A stretch of 64,000 nt of DNA from Actinotalea sp. Marseille-Q4924 (GTDB taxonomy: Bacteria; Actinomycetota; Actinomycetes; Actinomycetales; Cellulomonadaceae). The stretch covers positions 248,001-312,000 of the forward strand of contig NZ_CAKAKB010000003.1 in NCBI RefSeq assembly GCF_916618755.1, given 5' to 3'. A model generated the notes under the pieces. That model made no database searches and had not been told where the DNA came from. It saw only the letters and a list, made by a program, of their open reading frames with translations. Below, piece after piece: positions 1 through 10,544 of the stretch. Position 1 is the stretch's first letter. Each line of letters begins with the position of its first letter. Made by a program: the position numbers and the translations under genes.

Positions 1-522
1 GGCTCCGAGGTCCGGGACGAGAACGCGAACGCCATCTGCGCGCAGATGATGCTCCTGGCCGCGGAGGACCCGGACAAGGACATCTACCTCTACATCAACT
101 CGCCCGGCGGCTCGATCACGGCCGGCATGGCGATCTACGACACGATGCAGTTCATCAAGCCGGACGTCGCCACCGTCGGGATGGGCATGGCCGCGTCGAT
201 GGGGCAGTTCCTGCTCTCCTCCGGCGCGAAGGGCAAGCGGTACGCGACCCCGCACGCCCGGGTGATGATGCACCAGCCGTCCGGCGGCATCGGCGGCACC
301 GCCACCGACGTCCGGATCAACGCCGAGCTCATCCTCCACATGAAGCGCGTGCTCGCGGAGCTCATCGCGGAGCAGACGGGCAAGACCGTCGAGCAGATCA
401 ACGCCGACTCCGACCGGGACCGGTGGTTCACCGCTCCGGAGGCCCTGGAGTACGGGTTCGTCGACCACGTCGTCACCCACGCCGGCTCGGTCAGCGGGGG
501 CGGCGGCACGGCCGCGTCCTGA
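1..522 (+). CDS. clpP: ATP-dependent Clp protease proteolytic subunit ClpP (5' end outside window)
   Basis: This is a ClpP serine peptidase that forms the cytoplasmic protease barrel fed by ClpX or ClpC. The frame is open from the first base of the window, so the N-terminus is missing. The nucleophile serine lies in GMAASMGQ, the histidine in MMHQPSGG and the acidic residue in the DRDRWF segment, so the catalytic triad is complete. The C-terminus ends in a short Gly/Ala tail. A second ClpP starts 44 bp downstream, matching the tandem ClpP1/ClpP2 pair of actinobacteria, which act together as a hetero-tetradecamer in mycobacteria. Identity is firm; which of the two paralogue names applies is convention only. 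Confidence 0.97.
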   Translation, partial: GSEVRDENANAICAQMMLLAAEDPDKDIYLYINSPGGSITAGMAIYDTMQFIKPDVATVGMGMAASMGQFLLSSGAKGKRYATPHARVMMHQPSGGIGGTATDVRINAELILHMKRVLAELIAEQTGKTVEQINADSDRDRWFTAPEALEYGFVDHVVTHAGSVSGGGGTAAS

Positions 523-566
523 CCCGCGCACCCCGCCCGACGGCCACCACACATCGAGGAGCACCT

Positions 567-1277
567 GTGAGCACCGAGCACCAGTTCATCGCCCGCGCGT
601 CCGCGCTGGCCGGAGGCACCGCGGGCGGCGCGGCCCTGCCGTTCGGCGCGCCGTCCTCCCGCTACGTCCTCCCGCAGTTCGAGGAGCGCACGGCCTACGG
701 CTTCAAGCGGCAGGACCCGTACACCAAGCTGTTCGAGGACCGGATCATCTTCCTGGGCGTCCAGGTCGACGACGCGTCGGCCGACGACGTGATGGCGCAG
801 CTCCTCGTGCTGGAGAGCCAGGACCCGGACCGCGACATCATCCTGTACATCAACTCGCCCGGCGGCTCCTTCACGGCGCTCACGGCGATCTACGACACGA
901 TGCAGTACATCAAGCCGCAGATCCAGACCGTCTGCCTCGGTCAGGCGGCATCGGCCGCCGCGGTGCTGCTGGCCGCCGGGTCGCCGGGCAAGCGCCTCGC
1001 GCTGCCCAACGCGCGTGTCCTCATCCACCAGCCCGCCATGGAGGGCGGTGGCTACGCGCAGGCCTCCGACATCGAGATCCACGCCAACGAGCTCATCCGC
1101 ATGCGGGAGTGGCTCGAGGAGACGATCGCCCTGCACTCCGGCCAGCCGGTGGAGAAGGTCCGCCACGACATCGAGCGCGACAAGATCCTCACGGCCGCCC
1201 AGGCGCACGAGTACGGCCTGGTCGACCAGGTGCTGGAGAGCCGCAAGGCGGCGCTGCTCCCTGCTGCATCGTCCTGA
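567..1277 (+). CDS. clpP2: Second ClpP subunit, actinobacterial ClpP pair
   Basis: This is a 236-residue ClpP paralogue. I start it at the GTG at 567, preceded by GAGGAG at 555-560; longer in-frame readings would run into the upstream clpP gene. The serine sits in [14 protein letters not shown], the histidine in [11 protein letters not shown] and the aspartate in the DIERDKI region. The serine loop reads SAAA where the first ClpP reads SMGQ, a difference expected between the paired subunits. About 25 residues precede the core and may act as a propeptide or axial loop. A strong hairpin follows the stop, so clpP-clpP2 forms a unit separate from clpX. Confidence 0.96.
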   Translation: MSTEHQFIARASALAGGTAGGAALPFGAPSSRYVLPQFEERTAYGFKRQDPYTKLFEDRIIFLGVQVDDASADDVMAQLLVLESQDPDRDIILYINSPGGSFTALTAIYDTMQYIKPQIQTVCLGQAASAAAVLLAAGSPGKRLALPNARVLIHQPAMEGGGYAQASDIEIHANELIRMREWLEETIALHSGQPVEKVRHDIERDKILTAAQAHEYGLVDQVLESRKAALLPAASS

Positions 1278-1284
1278 GCGCGGG

Positions 1285-1314
1285 CGCGGGGCACCGGTCT
1301 CCCGGTGCCCCGCG
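1285..1314 (+). terminator. Hairpin terminator after clpP2
   Basis: A perfect 13-bp stem (1285-1297 with 1302-1314) closes a four-base TCTC loop eight bases after the clpP2 stop. There is no long T run, as is usual for GC-rich actinobacterial terminators. Confidence 0.7.
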
Positions 1315-1373
1315 AGGTCGGTCGGAGCGTGGCGCGTCCTCCGTATCGATCCGGACACGTACCGTGCGGCGGG

Positions 1374-1402
1374 CTGACAGCCTCCGGGACGTGGTGTGGA
1401 AT
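1374..1402 (+). promoter_or_regulatory. clpX promoter
   Basis: CTGACA at 1374-1379 and TGGAAT at 1397-1402 are separated by exactly 17 bp, a good sigma-70-type match in GC-rich DNA. It lies after the clpP2 terminator and about 57 bp before the clpX start, giving clpX its own promoter. Confidence 0.55.
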
Positions 1403-1420
1403 GGTGGTTGACGCGGTGAA

Positions 1421-1440
1421 GGGTGCACGCCGGTGCACCC
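1421..1440 (+). repeat. Inverted repeat in the clpX leader
   Basis: GGGTGCAC (1421-1428) and GTGCACCC (1433-1440) form a perfect 8-bp inverted repeat around GCCG, ending two bases before the AGGAGGG ribosome-binding site. It could be an operator just downstream of the promoter or an mRNA hairpin beside the ribosome-binding site. Confidence 0.45.
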
Positions 1441-1458
1441 ACCAGGAGGGAGCCAGCT

Positions 1459-2730
<1,272 letters not shown>

Positions 2731-2872
2731 CCTCGGCCTGACCCGCGGGCCCTGCGCGTCGGGTCACATCGACGACCCGCAGGGCTGGCGTCGGCCGCCC
2801 CCGTGGACCAGGGTGGGAGGGGACCGACGAGCCGGTTCGGCCGGTTCCCGCGACCCCATCGTGAGGTGCTCG

Positions 2873-4075
2873 ATGAAGCTCGACTCGCTCAAGCCCCTGC
2901 TCCACCACGACGGCCCTCTGACCACGGTGTGCCTCGACGTCAGCCGGTCCGAGGACGTCGGGGACAAGGAGATCCGGAGCCGCTGGAACGGGTTGCGGCG
3001 AGAGCTGGAGCAGCGGGGCGCGCCGACGCGGACCCTCGACGTCATGCAGGACCTGATCCTGCGTCCGACGCACGTCCCCGGGCCCCACGGGCGCTACCTC
3101 GTCGTCTCCGGCGAGCAGGTGCTCTTCGACCACGTCCTGCCCGACCCGCCCGTCCGCGACGAGGCGTTCCACGACGGCTCGCCGTCGCTGCTGCCCGCGG
3201 TCCGGGCGGCCGACGAGGCCGTCCGGTACCTGCTCGTGGAGATCGACCGCTCCGGGGCGGACCTCAGCTGGTCCGGTGCCGACTCCCACCGCCCGGACAC
3301 CGAGCTCGGTGAGGTCGAGGGCGGCCACGACGTCCTGCACAAGTTCCAGGGGGGCGGCTGGTCGCACCGTCGCTTCCAGGCCCGCGTGCAGGACTCCTGG
3401 GAGCGCAACGCCGAGGCGGTGGCCGAGGAGGTCGAGCGCATCGTCACCCGCTACAAGCCCGAGCTCGTCCTCGTCACCGGCGACGTCCGCGCCGTCGGGC
3501 TGCTCAAGGAGGCAGCCGGCCACGAGACGGCCGCGGTCCTCACCGAGGTGCACGGCGGCGCGCGGGCGGACGGCGTCAAGGCGGAGTCCTTCGCCCGGCA
3601 CGTCGCCGAGGTCCTCGAGGCGCACCGCGCACGCCGTCGCGAGGGTGTCGTCGACCGCGTCCGCGAGGCACTGGGCCGCGGGGACGGCGCCGTGACGGAG
3701 CTCGGCGACGTCGTCGACGTGCTCAGGAAGGGTCAGGTCCAGGAGCTCGTGGTCCTGCGCAACGCCGCGGGGGACTCGGTGGCCCACCTCAACGAGCGGT
3801 CGCTGTGGGTCGGCTCGGACCCGTTGCTCCTGGCCACGAGCCGGCGGGACCTCGCGGCGCTCGGTGTGCCCGACGACGAGGCGCACGAGCTGCGGGCCGA
3901 CATCGCCGTCCTGCGCGCCGCCCTCGCCCAGGACGCGGGCTTCACGTTCGCGCTCGAGGGCAGCGTGACCCTCGTGGACGGGCTCGGAGCGCTGCTCCGG
4001 TGGACGGACGCGTCGACGCCGCACGAGACCGCCCCGGCGTACACGGGCGACTCCCACCGCCGCGGCCACCACTGA
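2873..4075 (+). CDS. Rv2629-type bacterial eRF1-like protein (Vms1/baeRF superfamily)
   Basis: This 400-residue cytoplasmic protein resembles mycobacterial Rv2629 and the bacterial eRF1-like families related to yeast Vms1 and human ANKZF1, which cleave peptidyl-tRNA on stalled ribosomes. The N-terminal part reads [20 protein letters not shown]; a loop near residues 155-170 reads [12 protein letters not shown], a Gly/Gln-containing loop in the position where release-factor domains carry their catalytic motif. The middle part ([18 protein letters not shown]) and the C-terminal alpha/beta part fit the eRF1 domain 2/3 layout. The ATG at 2873 gives the conserved N-terminus. It is monocistronic and ends at a bidirectional terminator. 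The family call is fairly secure; hydrolase activity is inference from the superfamily. Confidence 0.75.
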   Translation: MKLDSLKPLLHHDGPLTTVCLDVSRSEDVGDKEIRSRWNGLRRELEQRGAPTRTLDVMQDLILRPTHVPGPHGRYLVVSGEQVLFDHVLPDPPVRDEAFHDGSPSLLPAVRAADEAVRYLLVEIDRSGADLSWSGADSHRPDTELGEVEGGHDVLHKFQGGGWSHRRFQARVQDSWERNAEAVAEEVERIVTRYKPELVLVTGDVRAVGLLKEAAGHETAAVLTEVHGGARADGVKAESFARHVAEVLEAHRARRREGVVDRVREALGRGDGAVTELGDVVDVLRKGQVQELVVLRNAAGDSVAHLNERSLWVGSDPLLLATSRRDLAALGVPDDEAHELRADIAVLRAALAQDAGFTFALEGSVTLVDGLGALLRWTDASTPHETAPAYTGDSHRRGHH

Positions 4076-4078
4076 CCC

Positions 4079-4115
4079 GGACGGTGCCGGGCGGTCGGAC
4101 CGCCCGGCACCGTCC
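4079..4115. terminator. Bidirectional terminator between convergent genes
   Basis: An 18-bp perfect inverted repeat (4079-4096 with 4098-4115) sits between the stop of the eRF1-like gene and the stop of the convergent valS gene, so it can serve both strands. Confidence 0.75.
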
Positions 4116-4151
4116 GCCGCGGCGACGTGGGGACCTACCGACTCCCGGGCG

Positions 4152-6839
4152 TCACGGCTGCTCGAGCTCGGCGCCGCGCACGACGGCCGTCTCCAGCCCC
4201 TCCTCGCCGACGAGCGTCAGCCCGACCGCGCGTCCCGCGGCGCGGACGTCCTGCAGGGCGATCTCGACCAGCGGGAGCTGGCCGGCGGGCACCGCGAGCT
4301 CGGCCGTGAGGATGCGTGTCCGCATGGAGACCTTCGCCTCCGACTTGACCTTCCGCAGCGCCGCGAGAGCACGGCCGGCCGCCTCGAGGGTGGCGGGGTC
4401 CGCGTCGGCGCCCGCGTCCGCGAGGGCGTCCGGTGCGGGCCACGGCGCCCGGTGCACCGAGCCGCTGCGCCACCACGACCAGACCTCCTCGGTCGCGAAC
4501 GGGAGCACCGGCGCGAGCAGGCGCAGCTGCACGTCCAGGGCGATGCCGAGCGCCGTGCGCGCGGACACGGTGCCGGGCGTCGGCACCTCGTCGCCCGAGC
4601 CGTAGGCGCGGTCCTTGACCAGCTCCAGGTAGTCGTCGCAGAAGGTCCAGAAGAACGTCTCGGTGAGCTCGAGGGCACGCGTGTGGTCGTACGCCTCCAG
4701 GGCCTCCGTCGCGCGGCGCACGACGTCCGCGAGGCCGGCGAGCATCGCCCGGTCCAGGGGCACGACGACGTCGGCCGGGTCCAGGGGTCGGTCCAGCGGC
4801 ACGTCCTCGCCCGCGAAGCCGAGCGCGAAGCGGCTCGCGTTGAGCACCTTGATGGCGAGGCGTCGGCCGATCTTCATCTGACCGACCTCGAACGCCGCGT
4901 CGGTGCCGAGGCGCGCCGAGGCCGCCCAGTACCGGACCGCGTCCGACCCGTGCTCCTCGAGCAGCCCCATCGGCGTGACGACGTTGCCCTTGGACTTCGA
5001 CATCTTCTTGCGGTCGGGGTCGAGGATCCAGCCGGAGATGCCGGCGTGCTTCCAGGGCAGCGAGCCGTGCTCGAGGTGGGACCGCAGCACGGTCGAGAAC
5101 AGCCAGGTGCGGATGATGTCCTGCCCCTGCGGGCGCAGGTCCATGGGGAAGACGCGCTCGAACAGGTCCGGGTCCCGCTCCCAGCCGCCGGCGATCTGGG
5201 GGGTCAGGGACGACGTCGCCCAGGTGTCCATGATGTCGGCGTCGCCGACGAACCCACCGGGGGCGCCGCGCTGGTCCTCGGTGAAGCCGGGGGGCACGTC
5301 GCTGCTGGGGTCGACCGGCAGCAGCGCCTCCTCCGGGACGATCGGGTGGTCGTGGTCGACCTCGCCGTCGGCCGTCAGGGGGTACCACAGCGGGATCGCG
5401 ACGCCGAAGAACCGCTGCCGCGAGACGAGCCAGTCGCCGTTGAGCCCGTTCACCCAGTTCTCGTAGCGGACCCGCATGAACTCGGGGTGGAACTGCAGCT
5501 CCGCGCCGCGGGCGAGGAGGCCCTCGCGCAGGCCGGCGCCGGTGCCCTCGTCGCGGCCGCCGTTGCGGATGTACCACTGGCGCGAGGTGACGATCTCGAG
5601 GGGCTTGTCACCCTTCTCGTAGAAGTTCGCCATCCGCTGGGTGGGCGTCGGCTCACCCTCCAGGTCCCCGGACGAGCGCAGGGCGTCGACGACGGCGGTG
5701 CGCGCCGAGAACGTCGTGCGGCCCGCCATGTCCTCGAAGTGGCGTCGTCCGCTGCCGCTCGTGATCCACTCGGGCGTCTCGCGGGCCAGGCGCCCGTCGC
5801 GCTGCACGACGGAACGCGTCGGGAGCTGCAGCTCGCGCCACCACTGCACGTCGGTGAGGTCGCCGAAGGTGCAGCACATCGCGATGCCGGCACCCTTGTC
5901 CGGCTCCGCGGCGGGATGGGCCAGCACCGGCACCTCGACGTCGAACAGCGGCGAGCGGACCGTCGTGCCGAACAGGGGCTGGTACCGCTCGTCGTCGGGG
6001 TGGGCGATGAGCGCGACGCACGCCGGGATGAGCTCCGGACGCGTCGTCTCGACGTGCACCGGTCCGGAGCGGTCGGCCCGATGGAACGCGACCCGGTGGA
6101 AGTGGCCGGGGTACTCGCGGGCCTCGAGCTCGGCCTGCGCGACGGCGGTCTGGAACGTCACGTCCCACAGGCCGGGCGCCTCGGCCTGGTACGCCTCGCC
6201 GCGGGCGAGGTTGCGCAGGAAGGCCTTCTGGGCGATCGCCCGGGAGCGCTCGTCGATGGTCTGGTACGTCTGCGACCAGTCCACCGACAGGCCGAGCCGG
6301 CGCCACAGCGCCTCGAACTGCTGCTCGTCCTCGACGGTGAGCCGCTGGCAGAGCTCGACGAAGTTGCGGCGCGAGACCGGCACCTGGTCCGCCGCCCGCG
6401 CGCTCCTGCCCTCGCCGCCCTCCTGCGGCGGGGAGAAGTCGGGGTCGTACGGCAGCGTCGGGTCGCAGCGGACGCCGTAGTAGTTCTGGACGCGACGCTC
6501 CGTCGGCAGGCCGTTGTCGTCCCACCCCATGGGGTAGAAGACCTCCCGGCCGCGCATGCGCTGGAACCGCGCGACGACGTCCGTGTGCGTGTACGAGAAC
6601 ACGTGACCGACGTGCAGGGACCCGGACACGGTCGGGGGCGGGGTGTCGATCGAGTACACGTCGGCCCGGGTGCGCGACCGGTCGAACGCGTACGTGCCGC
6701 GCTCGTCCCAGACCGTCGACCAGCGCGCCTCGAGGCCCTCCAGACCGACCTTCTCCGGTACGCGCGACAAGGACGCGCTCGGCGACGTCGGCGACGACGT
6801 CGGCTCCGGCAGGGGGGCCGTGGGGGTCTGCTCGCTCAT
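4152..6839 (-). CDS. valS: Valine--tRNA ligase, alternative (shortened C-terminus) type
   Basis: This enzyme charges tRNA-Val. The class I signatures are HVGH at residues 76-79 (within PPPTVSGSLHVGH) and KMSKSKGN near 610; the editing domain lies between them and an anticodon-binding domain follows. The ATG at 6839 gives 895 residues. After the anticodon-binding domain the protein ends in a short alpha/beta tail (LAALRKVKSEAKVSMRTRI to AVVRGAELEQP). I see no Ala/Glu/Lys-rich coiled coil like the one that ends the classical bacterial enzyme, so it fits the alternative ValRS family found in some actinobacteria. A GAGAAT box lies 8 bp upstream of the start with no Shine-Dalgarno sequence, suggesting a leaderless message. 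No T-box is visible upstream. Confidence 0.95.
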   Translation of the reverse strand: MSEQTPTAPLPEPTSSPTSPSASLSRVPEKVGLEGLEARWSTVWDERGTYAFDRSRTRADVYSIDTPPPTVSGSLHVGHVFSYTHTDVVARFQRMRGREVFYPMGWDDNGLPTERRVQNYYGVRCDPTLPYDPDFSPPQEGGEGRSARAADQVPVSRRNFVELCQRLTVEDEQQFEALWRRLGLSVDWSQTYQTIDERSRAIAQKAFLRNLARGEAYQAEAPGLWDVTFQTAVAQAELEAREYPGHFHRVAFHRADRSGPVHVETTRPELIPACVALIAHPDDERYQPLFGTTVRSPLFDVEVPVLAHPAAEPDKGAGIAMCCTFGDLTDVQWWRELQLPTRSVVQRDGRLARETPEWITSGSGRRHFEDMAGRTTFSARTAVVDALRSSGDLEGEPTPTQRMANFYEKGDKPLEIVTSRQWYIRNGGRDEGTGAGLREGLLARGAELQFHPEFMRVRYENWVNGLNGDWLVSRQRFFGVAIPLWYPLTADGEVDHDHPIVPEEALLPVDPSSDVPPGFTEDQRGAPGGFVGDADIMDTWATSSLTPQIAGGWERDPDLFERVFPMDLRPQGQDIIRTWLFSTVLRSHLEHGSLPWKHAGISGWILDPDRKKMSKSKGNVVTPMGLLEEHGSDAVRYWAASARLGTDAAFEVGQMKIGRRLAIKVLNASRFALGFAGEDVPLDRPLDPADVVVPLDRAMLAGLADVVRRATEALEAYDHTRALELTETFFWTFCDDYLELVKDRAYGSGDEVPTPGTVSARTALGIALDVQLRLLAPVLPFATEEVWSWWRSGSVHRAPWPAPDALADAGADADPATLEAAGRALAALRKVKSEAKVSMRTRILTAELAVPAGQLPLVEIALQDVRAAGRAVGLTLVGEEGLETAVVRGAELEQP

Positions 6840-6847
6840 GGGCGCCG

Positions 6848-6856
6848 ATTCTCCCA
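6848..6856 (-). promoter_or_regulatory. valS extended -10 promoter
   Basis: On the minus strand TGG-GAGAAT (GAGAAT at 6853-6848) ends 8 bp before the valS ATG. The TGn extension resembles the TGG-CAGAAT boxes of rpsP and rplS in this window. No clear -35 box is present. Confidence 0.45.
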
Positions 6857-7080
6857 GACTCCGGGACGCTCGGGGTCCGTCCCCTGAGGTCACCCGGGAA
6901 CGACCCGGACCGTCCGCACGCTTGTACTCAGGGAGGTCTCCGGGCGCTCCCCGATGACGAGGTCCTCGGCGCTCCGCGAAGATCGGCATCGAGACGAGCA
7001 CCACCGAGACGACACGGGCCGCAGACGGCGGCCGCACGGCGCCCCGCCGGTCACCGGGGGGCACGACCAAGGACGGACAC

Positions 7081-7905
7081 ATGCGAGCACTGGCCGCCGA
7101 CCCGGGCGTGGGCCCGATCGCCTCGGCGCGGGACCTGGTCAAGACCTACGGCAGGGGCGAGGCCGCGGTCCGCGCGCTCGACGGGGTGAGCGTCGACCTG
7201 GAGCGGGGCGAGCTGACCGCGATCATGGGCCCGTCCGGGTCCGGCAAGTCGACGCTCATGCACTGCATGGCCGGCCTGGACACCCCGACCGCGGGCTCCG
7301 TCGTGGTCGACGGGGAGGAGGTCTCGAGCATGAGCCAGCGCCGGCTGACGCGGCTGCGGCGGGACCGGCTCGGCTTCGTGTTCCAGGCGTTCAACCTCAT
7401 CCCGACCCTGACGGCGGAGGAGAACATCACCCTCCCCGTCGACATCGCGCGCGGGCGCCTCGACCGTGAGTGGTTCGACACCGTCGTGGACGCCGTCGGG
7501 CTGCGGGACCGGCTCGACCACCGACCGGGAGAGCTCTCCGGCGGGCAGCAGCAGCGCGTCGCGTGCGCCCGGGCGCTCATCGCCCGACCGGCGGTCGTGT
7601 TCGCCGACGAGCCCACCGGGAACCTGGACTCGCGGTCCTCCGCAGAGGTCCTGGGCTTCCTGCGCGGCTCGGTCGACGAGCTCGGCCAGGCGATCGTCAT
7701 GGTCACGCACGACCCCACGGCGGCGTCGTACGCGCACCGCGTCCTGTTCCTGGCCGACGGCCGGCTCGTGGGCGAGCTCGAGGACCCGACCTCGGAGTCG
7801 GTCCTGGACGCCCTCCGCGAGCTGTCCCCGGCGCACGCCCAGCCGGCCCACCCCGGCCAGGACCGCCGTCACGCCGACGACGCCGCGGGCTCGGTGGCAC
7901 GGTGA
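7081..7905 (+). CDS. ABC transporter ATP-binding protein, MacB/LolD type
   Basis: This is a 274-residue cytoplasmic nucleotide-binding subunit that should power the FtsX-like permease encoded next to it. Walker A GPSGSGKST lies near residues 49-57, the LSGGQQQR signature near 152 and Walker B (VVFADEPTG) near 172, followed by the H-loop in VMVTHDP. The sequence FQAFNLIPTLTAEENI is typical of the LolCDE/MacB export family. The ATG at 7081 follows AAGGACGG. Its stop codon overlaps the permease GTG (GTGA), so the two are translationally coupled. The substrate cannot be read from the sequence; lipoprotein, peptide or drug export are all known for this family. Confidence 0.93.
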   Translation: MRALAADPGVGPIASARDLVKTYGRGEAAVRALDGVSVDLERGELTAIMGPSGSGKSTLMHCMAGLDTPTAGSVVVDGEEVSSMSQRRLTRLRRDRLGFVFQAFNLIPTLTAEENITLPVDIARGRLDREWFDTVVDAVGLRDRLDHRPGELSGGQQQRVACARALIARPAVVFADEPTGNLDSRSSAEVLGFLRGSVDELGQAIVMVTHDPTAASYAHRVLFLADGRLVGELEDPTSESVLDALRELSPAHAQPAHPGQDRRHADDAAGSVAR

Positions 7906-10430
7906 CCCGGGTCGCGCTGCGGGGCATCCGCAGCCACCTGGGCCGCTTCCTGCTGTCCGTCCTCGCGGTCCTGCTCGGGGTCGCCTTCGTCGCGGGCACC
8001 TTCTCCCTGCGCACCATGCTGTCGAGCACGTTCACGGACATCATCAGCAGCTCGGTCGTGGGCGACGCGTACCTCCGCGGCGCGAGCGAGTCCGCCGGAG
8101 CGACCGACCCCACGACCGGGTCCGGCCGCAACCGCATCCCGCTCGACGTCGCGGCGGACGCCGAGCGGGTCGAGGGCGTGCGGTCGGTGCTGCCCGACGT
8201 GACTGGGCCGATCGTCGTCGTCGGCGCGGACGGCACCGCCGTCATCAGCGGCGGGGGCGCTCCGAGCTTCGCGGTCGGCCTGCACCCGCAGGACCCGGCG
8301 GCGACCGTCGTCGACGGGCGTGCCCCCGACGGCGCCGACGAGATCGCGCTGGAGTCGGCGAGCCTCGCCGCCTCGGGGCTGGAGATCGGCGACACGACCA
8401 CCGTGGTCGTCGGTCCGGGCCTCGTCGAGGCGGAGGTGGTCGGCGAGGTGCAGTTCGGGGCGCCCGTGGCCGGGGCCACGATCGTGTTCCTCGACGTCGC
8501 GACCGCGACCTCGCTCTACGCCGCTGACGGCACCGTCTCCACCATGGCCGTCTACGGCGAGGACGGCGTGTCCGAGCCGGAGCTCGTCGAGCGGCTCGAC
8601 GCCGCGATCGACCGTCCGGAGGTCGCGGCGGTCACGGGGGAGCAGCTCCGCACGGAGTCCGAGGCGTCGGTGCAGGAGGTGCTCGGCTTCATCTCGACGT
8701 TCCTGCTCGTCTTCGCGGCCGTCTCGCTGTTCGTCGGGGCGTTCATCATCGCCAACACCTTCCAGATGGTCGTCCGGCAGCGACAGCGCGAGTTCGCGAT
8801 GCTGCGGGCCGTCGGCGCCTCGCCCGTGCAGGTGTTCACGTCGATCCTCGTGCAGGCGCTGGTCGTCGGCGTCCTCGGCTCCGCGGCGGGCGTGGGTGCC
8901 GGCGTGGCGCTCGTCGCCGGCCTGCGGGGCTTCTTCGCCTCGATGGGCATGGAGCTGTCGGGCCGCATCCCGGTCGACGGTTTCACCGTGGTCGTCTCCG
9001 TCGTCACGGGGACCCTGGTGAGCCTGGTGGCGGCCGCCGTCCCGGCGCGTCGCGCGGCCCTCACCCCACCCGTCGAGGCCATGCGCGACGAGGTCACGAC
9101 GCACGAGCGCGGCTCGGTGGTCCGTGCGGCCGCGGGAGCGGTGCTGCTGGTGGGCGGCGTCGTCGCGGTCGCGGCCGCCACCCGTGGCGTGGAGGAGGCG
9201 GGCACCGTGCTCGGGCTGGGCGCCGCGGCGGTGGTCGTCGCGGTGCTCCTGCTCGCACCCGCCGTCGTGCCTCCCGCGCTGGGCCTGCTCGCGTCGCCGT
9301 TCGTCGCGGCCGTGCGCCCGCTCGGCGCGCTCGCGCGGGGCAACGTCACCCGCCTCCCGCGCCGCACCGCGAGCACCGCGAGCGCCCTCATGATCGGCAT
9401 GGCGCTCGTCGGTGCCGCCGCCGTGCTCGCGACGTCCACCCAGGCGTCGACGCGCGTCATCGTGGAGAACGAGTCGACGTCCGACCTCCTCGTGCAGTCC
9501 GCCGCGCAGACCGTGCCGGAGGAGGTGGTCCAGCAGGTCGCGGCCCTGGACGCCGTGGAGCGGGCGGACGCCGTCCGCGTGGGGACCCTCGCGGTCGACG
9601 GCGACACGACGTTCGCGGTCGGCCTGCCCCCCGGCGCCTTCGGCACGGCGCTCGACGTCCCCCTGGTGGACGGCTCGTTCGAGGCGCTCGCCGACGGGGC
9701 GGTGGCGGTCCAGGAGGGCGCCGCGGAGGACGAGGGCTGGGCCGTCGGCGACGAGCTGGAGCTCGTGGGCTCCCTGGGTGAGCGGGTCGTGGAGATCGGT
9801 GCGGTCATCGAGTCCCGGGCGATCGGCGCGCCGGTCGTCCTGCCCGAGGACGTCTTCACCGCCCTCGTCTCGGCGACCGAGGGGTCGATCGACACGGTCT
9901 TCGTCGTCGCGGCCGAGGGCGCCGACCTCGCGCAGCTGGAGGACGACGTCACCGCCGTCGTGCAGCCGTACGTCGTGCTGTCCGTGCTGGACAACGAGGC
10001 GTTCGCGGACCAGCTCGCGGACCAGGTGGACCAGGTCCTCGTCATCCTCTACGCGCTGCTCGGGCTGTCGATCGTCATCGCGGTCCTGGGCATCGTCAAC
10101 ACGCTCGCGCTGTCCATCGCGGAGCGCACGCGCGAGATCGGGCTGCTGCGGGCCGTGGGGCTGGGCCGGCTCCAGCTGGCGTCCGTGGTCACCATCGAGT
10201 CGGTCCTCACGGCCGTCTTCGGGACGGTGCTGGGCGTCGCCGTGGGGGTCGGCCTCGCCGCGACCCTCCCGACGGTGTTCGCCGACGAGGGCCTCAGCGA
10301 GCTCGCCGTGCCGTGGGGGCAGCTCGGGGTGCTCGTCGGACTCGCGGTCGTCATCGGCGTCCTCGCGGCGCTGTGGCCGGCGATCCGTGCCGCGCGCATG
10401 GACGTGCTGGACGCCGTGTCGTACGAGTGA
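7902..10430 (+). CDS. FtsX-like ABC transporter permease, duplicated-domain type
   Basis: This 842-residue membrane protein is the permease partner of the preceding ATPase. An N-terminal helix (FLLSVLAVLLGVAFVAGTF) is followed by a periplasmic-type MacB_PCD domain, a helix near 265-285 (STFLLVFAAVSLFVGAFII), further helices, then a second extracytoplasmic domain and a final FtsX repeat (VLVILYALLGLSIVIAVLGIVNTLALSIAERTREIGLLRAVG). The motif REFAMLRAVGAS recurs as REIGLLRAVGLG, showing the two-repeat architecture. GTG 7902 overlaps the ATPase stop. These long permeases normally work as a complete export channel with one ATPase. Substrate unknown. Confidence 0.92.
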   Translation: MTRVALRGIRSHLGRFLLSVLAVLLGVAFVAGTFSLRTMLSSTFTDIISSSVVGDAYLRGASESAGATDPTTGSGRNRIPLDVAADAERVEGVRSVLPDVTGPIVVVGADGTAVISGGGAPSFAVGLHPQDPAATVVDGRAPDGADEIALESASLAASGLEIGDTTTVVVGPGLVEAEVVGEVQFGAPVAGATIVFLDVATATSLYAADGTVSTMAVYGEDGVSEPELVERLDAAIDRPEVAAVTGEQLRTESEASVQEVLGFISTFLLVFAAVSLFVGAFIIANTFQMVVRQRQREFAMLRAVGASPVQVFTSILVQALVVGVLGSAAGVGAGVALVAGLRGFFASMGMELSGRIPVDGFTVVVSVVTGTLVSLVAAAVPARRAALTPPVEAMRDEVTTHERGSVVRAAAGAVLLVGGVVAVAAATRGVEEAGTVLGLGAAAVVVAVLLLAPAVVPPALGLLASPFVAAVRPLGALARGNVTRLPRRTASTASALMIGMALVGAAAVLATSTQASTRVIVENESTSDLLVQSAAQTVPEEVVQQVAALDAVERADAVRVGTLAVDGDTTFAVGLPPGAFGTALDVPLVDGSFEALADGAVAVQEGAAEDEGWAVGDELELVGSLGERVVEIGAVIESRAIGAPVVLPEDVFTALVSATEGSIDTVFVVAAEGADLAQLEDDVTAVVQPYVVLSVLDNEAFADQLADQVDQVLVILYALLGLSIVIAVLGIVNTLALSIAERTREIGLLRAVGLGRLQLASVVTIESVLTAVFGTVLGVAVGVGLAATLPTVFADEGLSELAVPWGQLGVLVGLAVVIGVLAALWPAIRAARMDVLDAVSYE

Positions 10431-10544
10431 GGCGGCGCCGTCGGCCGGGACTACGCTCGCAGCGCCGGGAGCGACTGCGACACCCGGCCGACGACGAGGT
10501 ACCGGCTCCGGCCGGCACGGCACGGACGCGGAGGGTGGTGCGCG

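Noticed and set aside
6840-7080. T-box upstream of valS
   Set aside because: The TGGTACCGCG core and a Val specifier hairpin are both absent on the minus strand.
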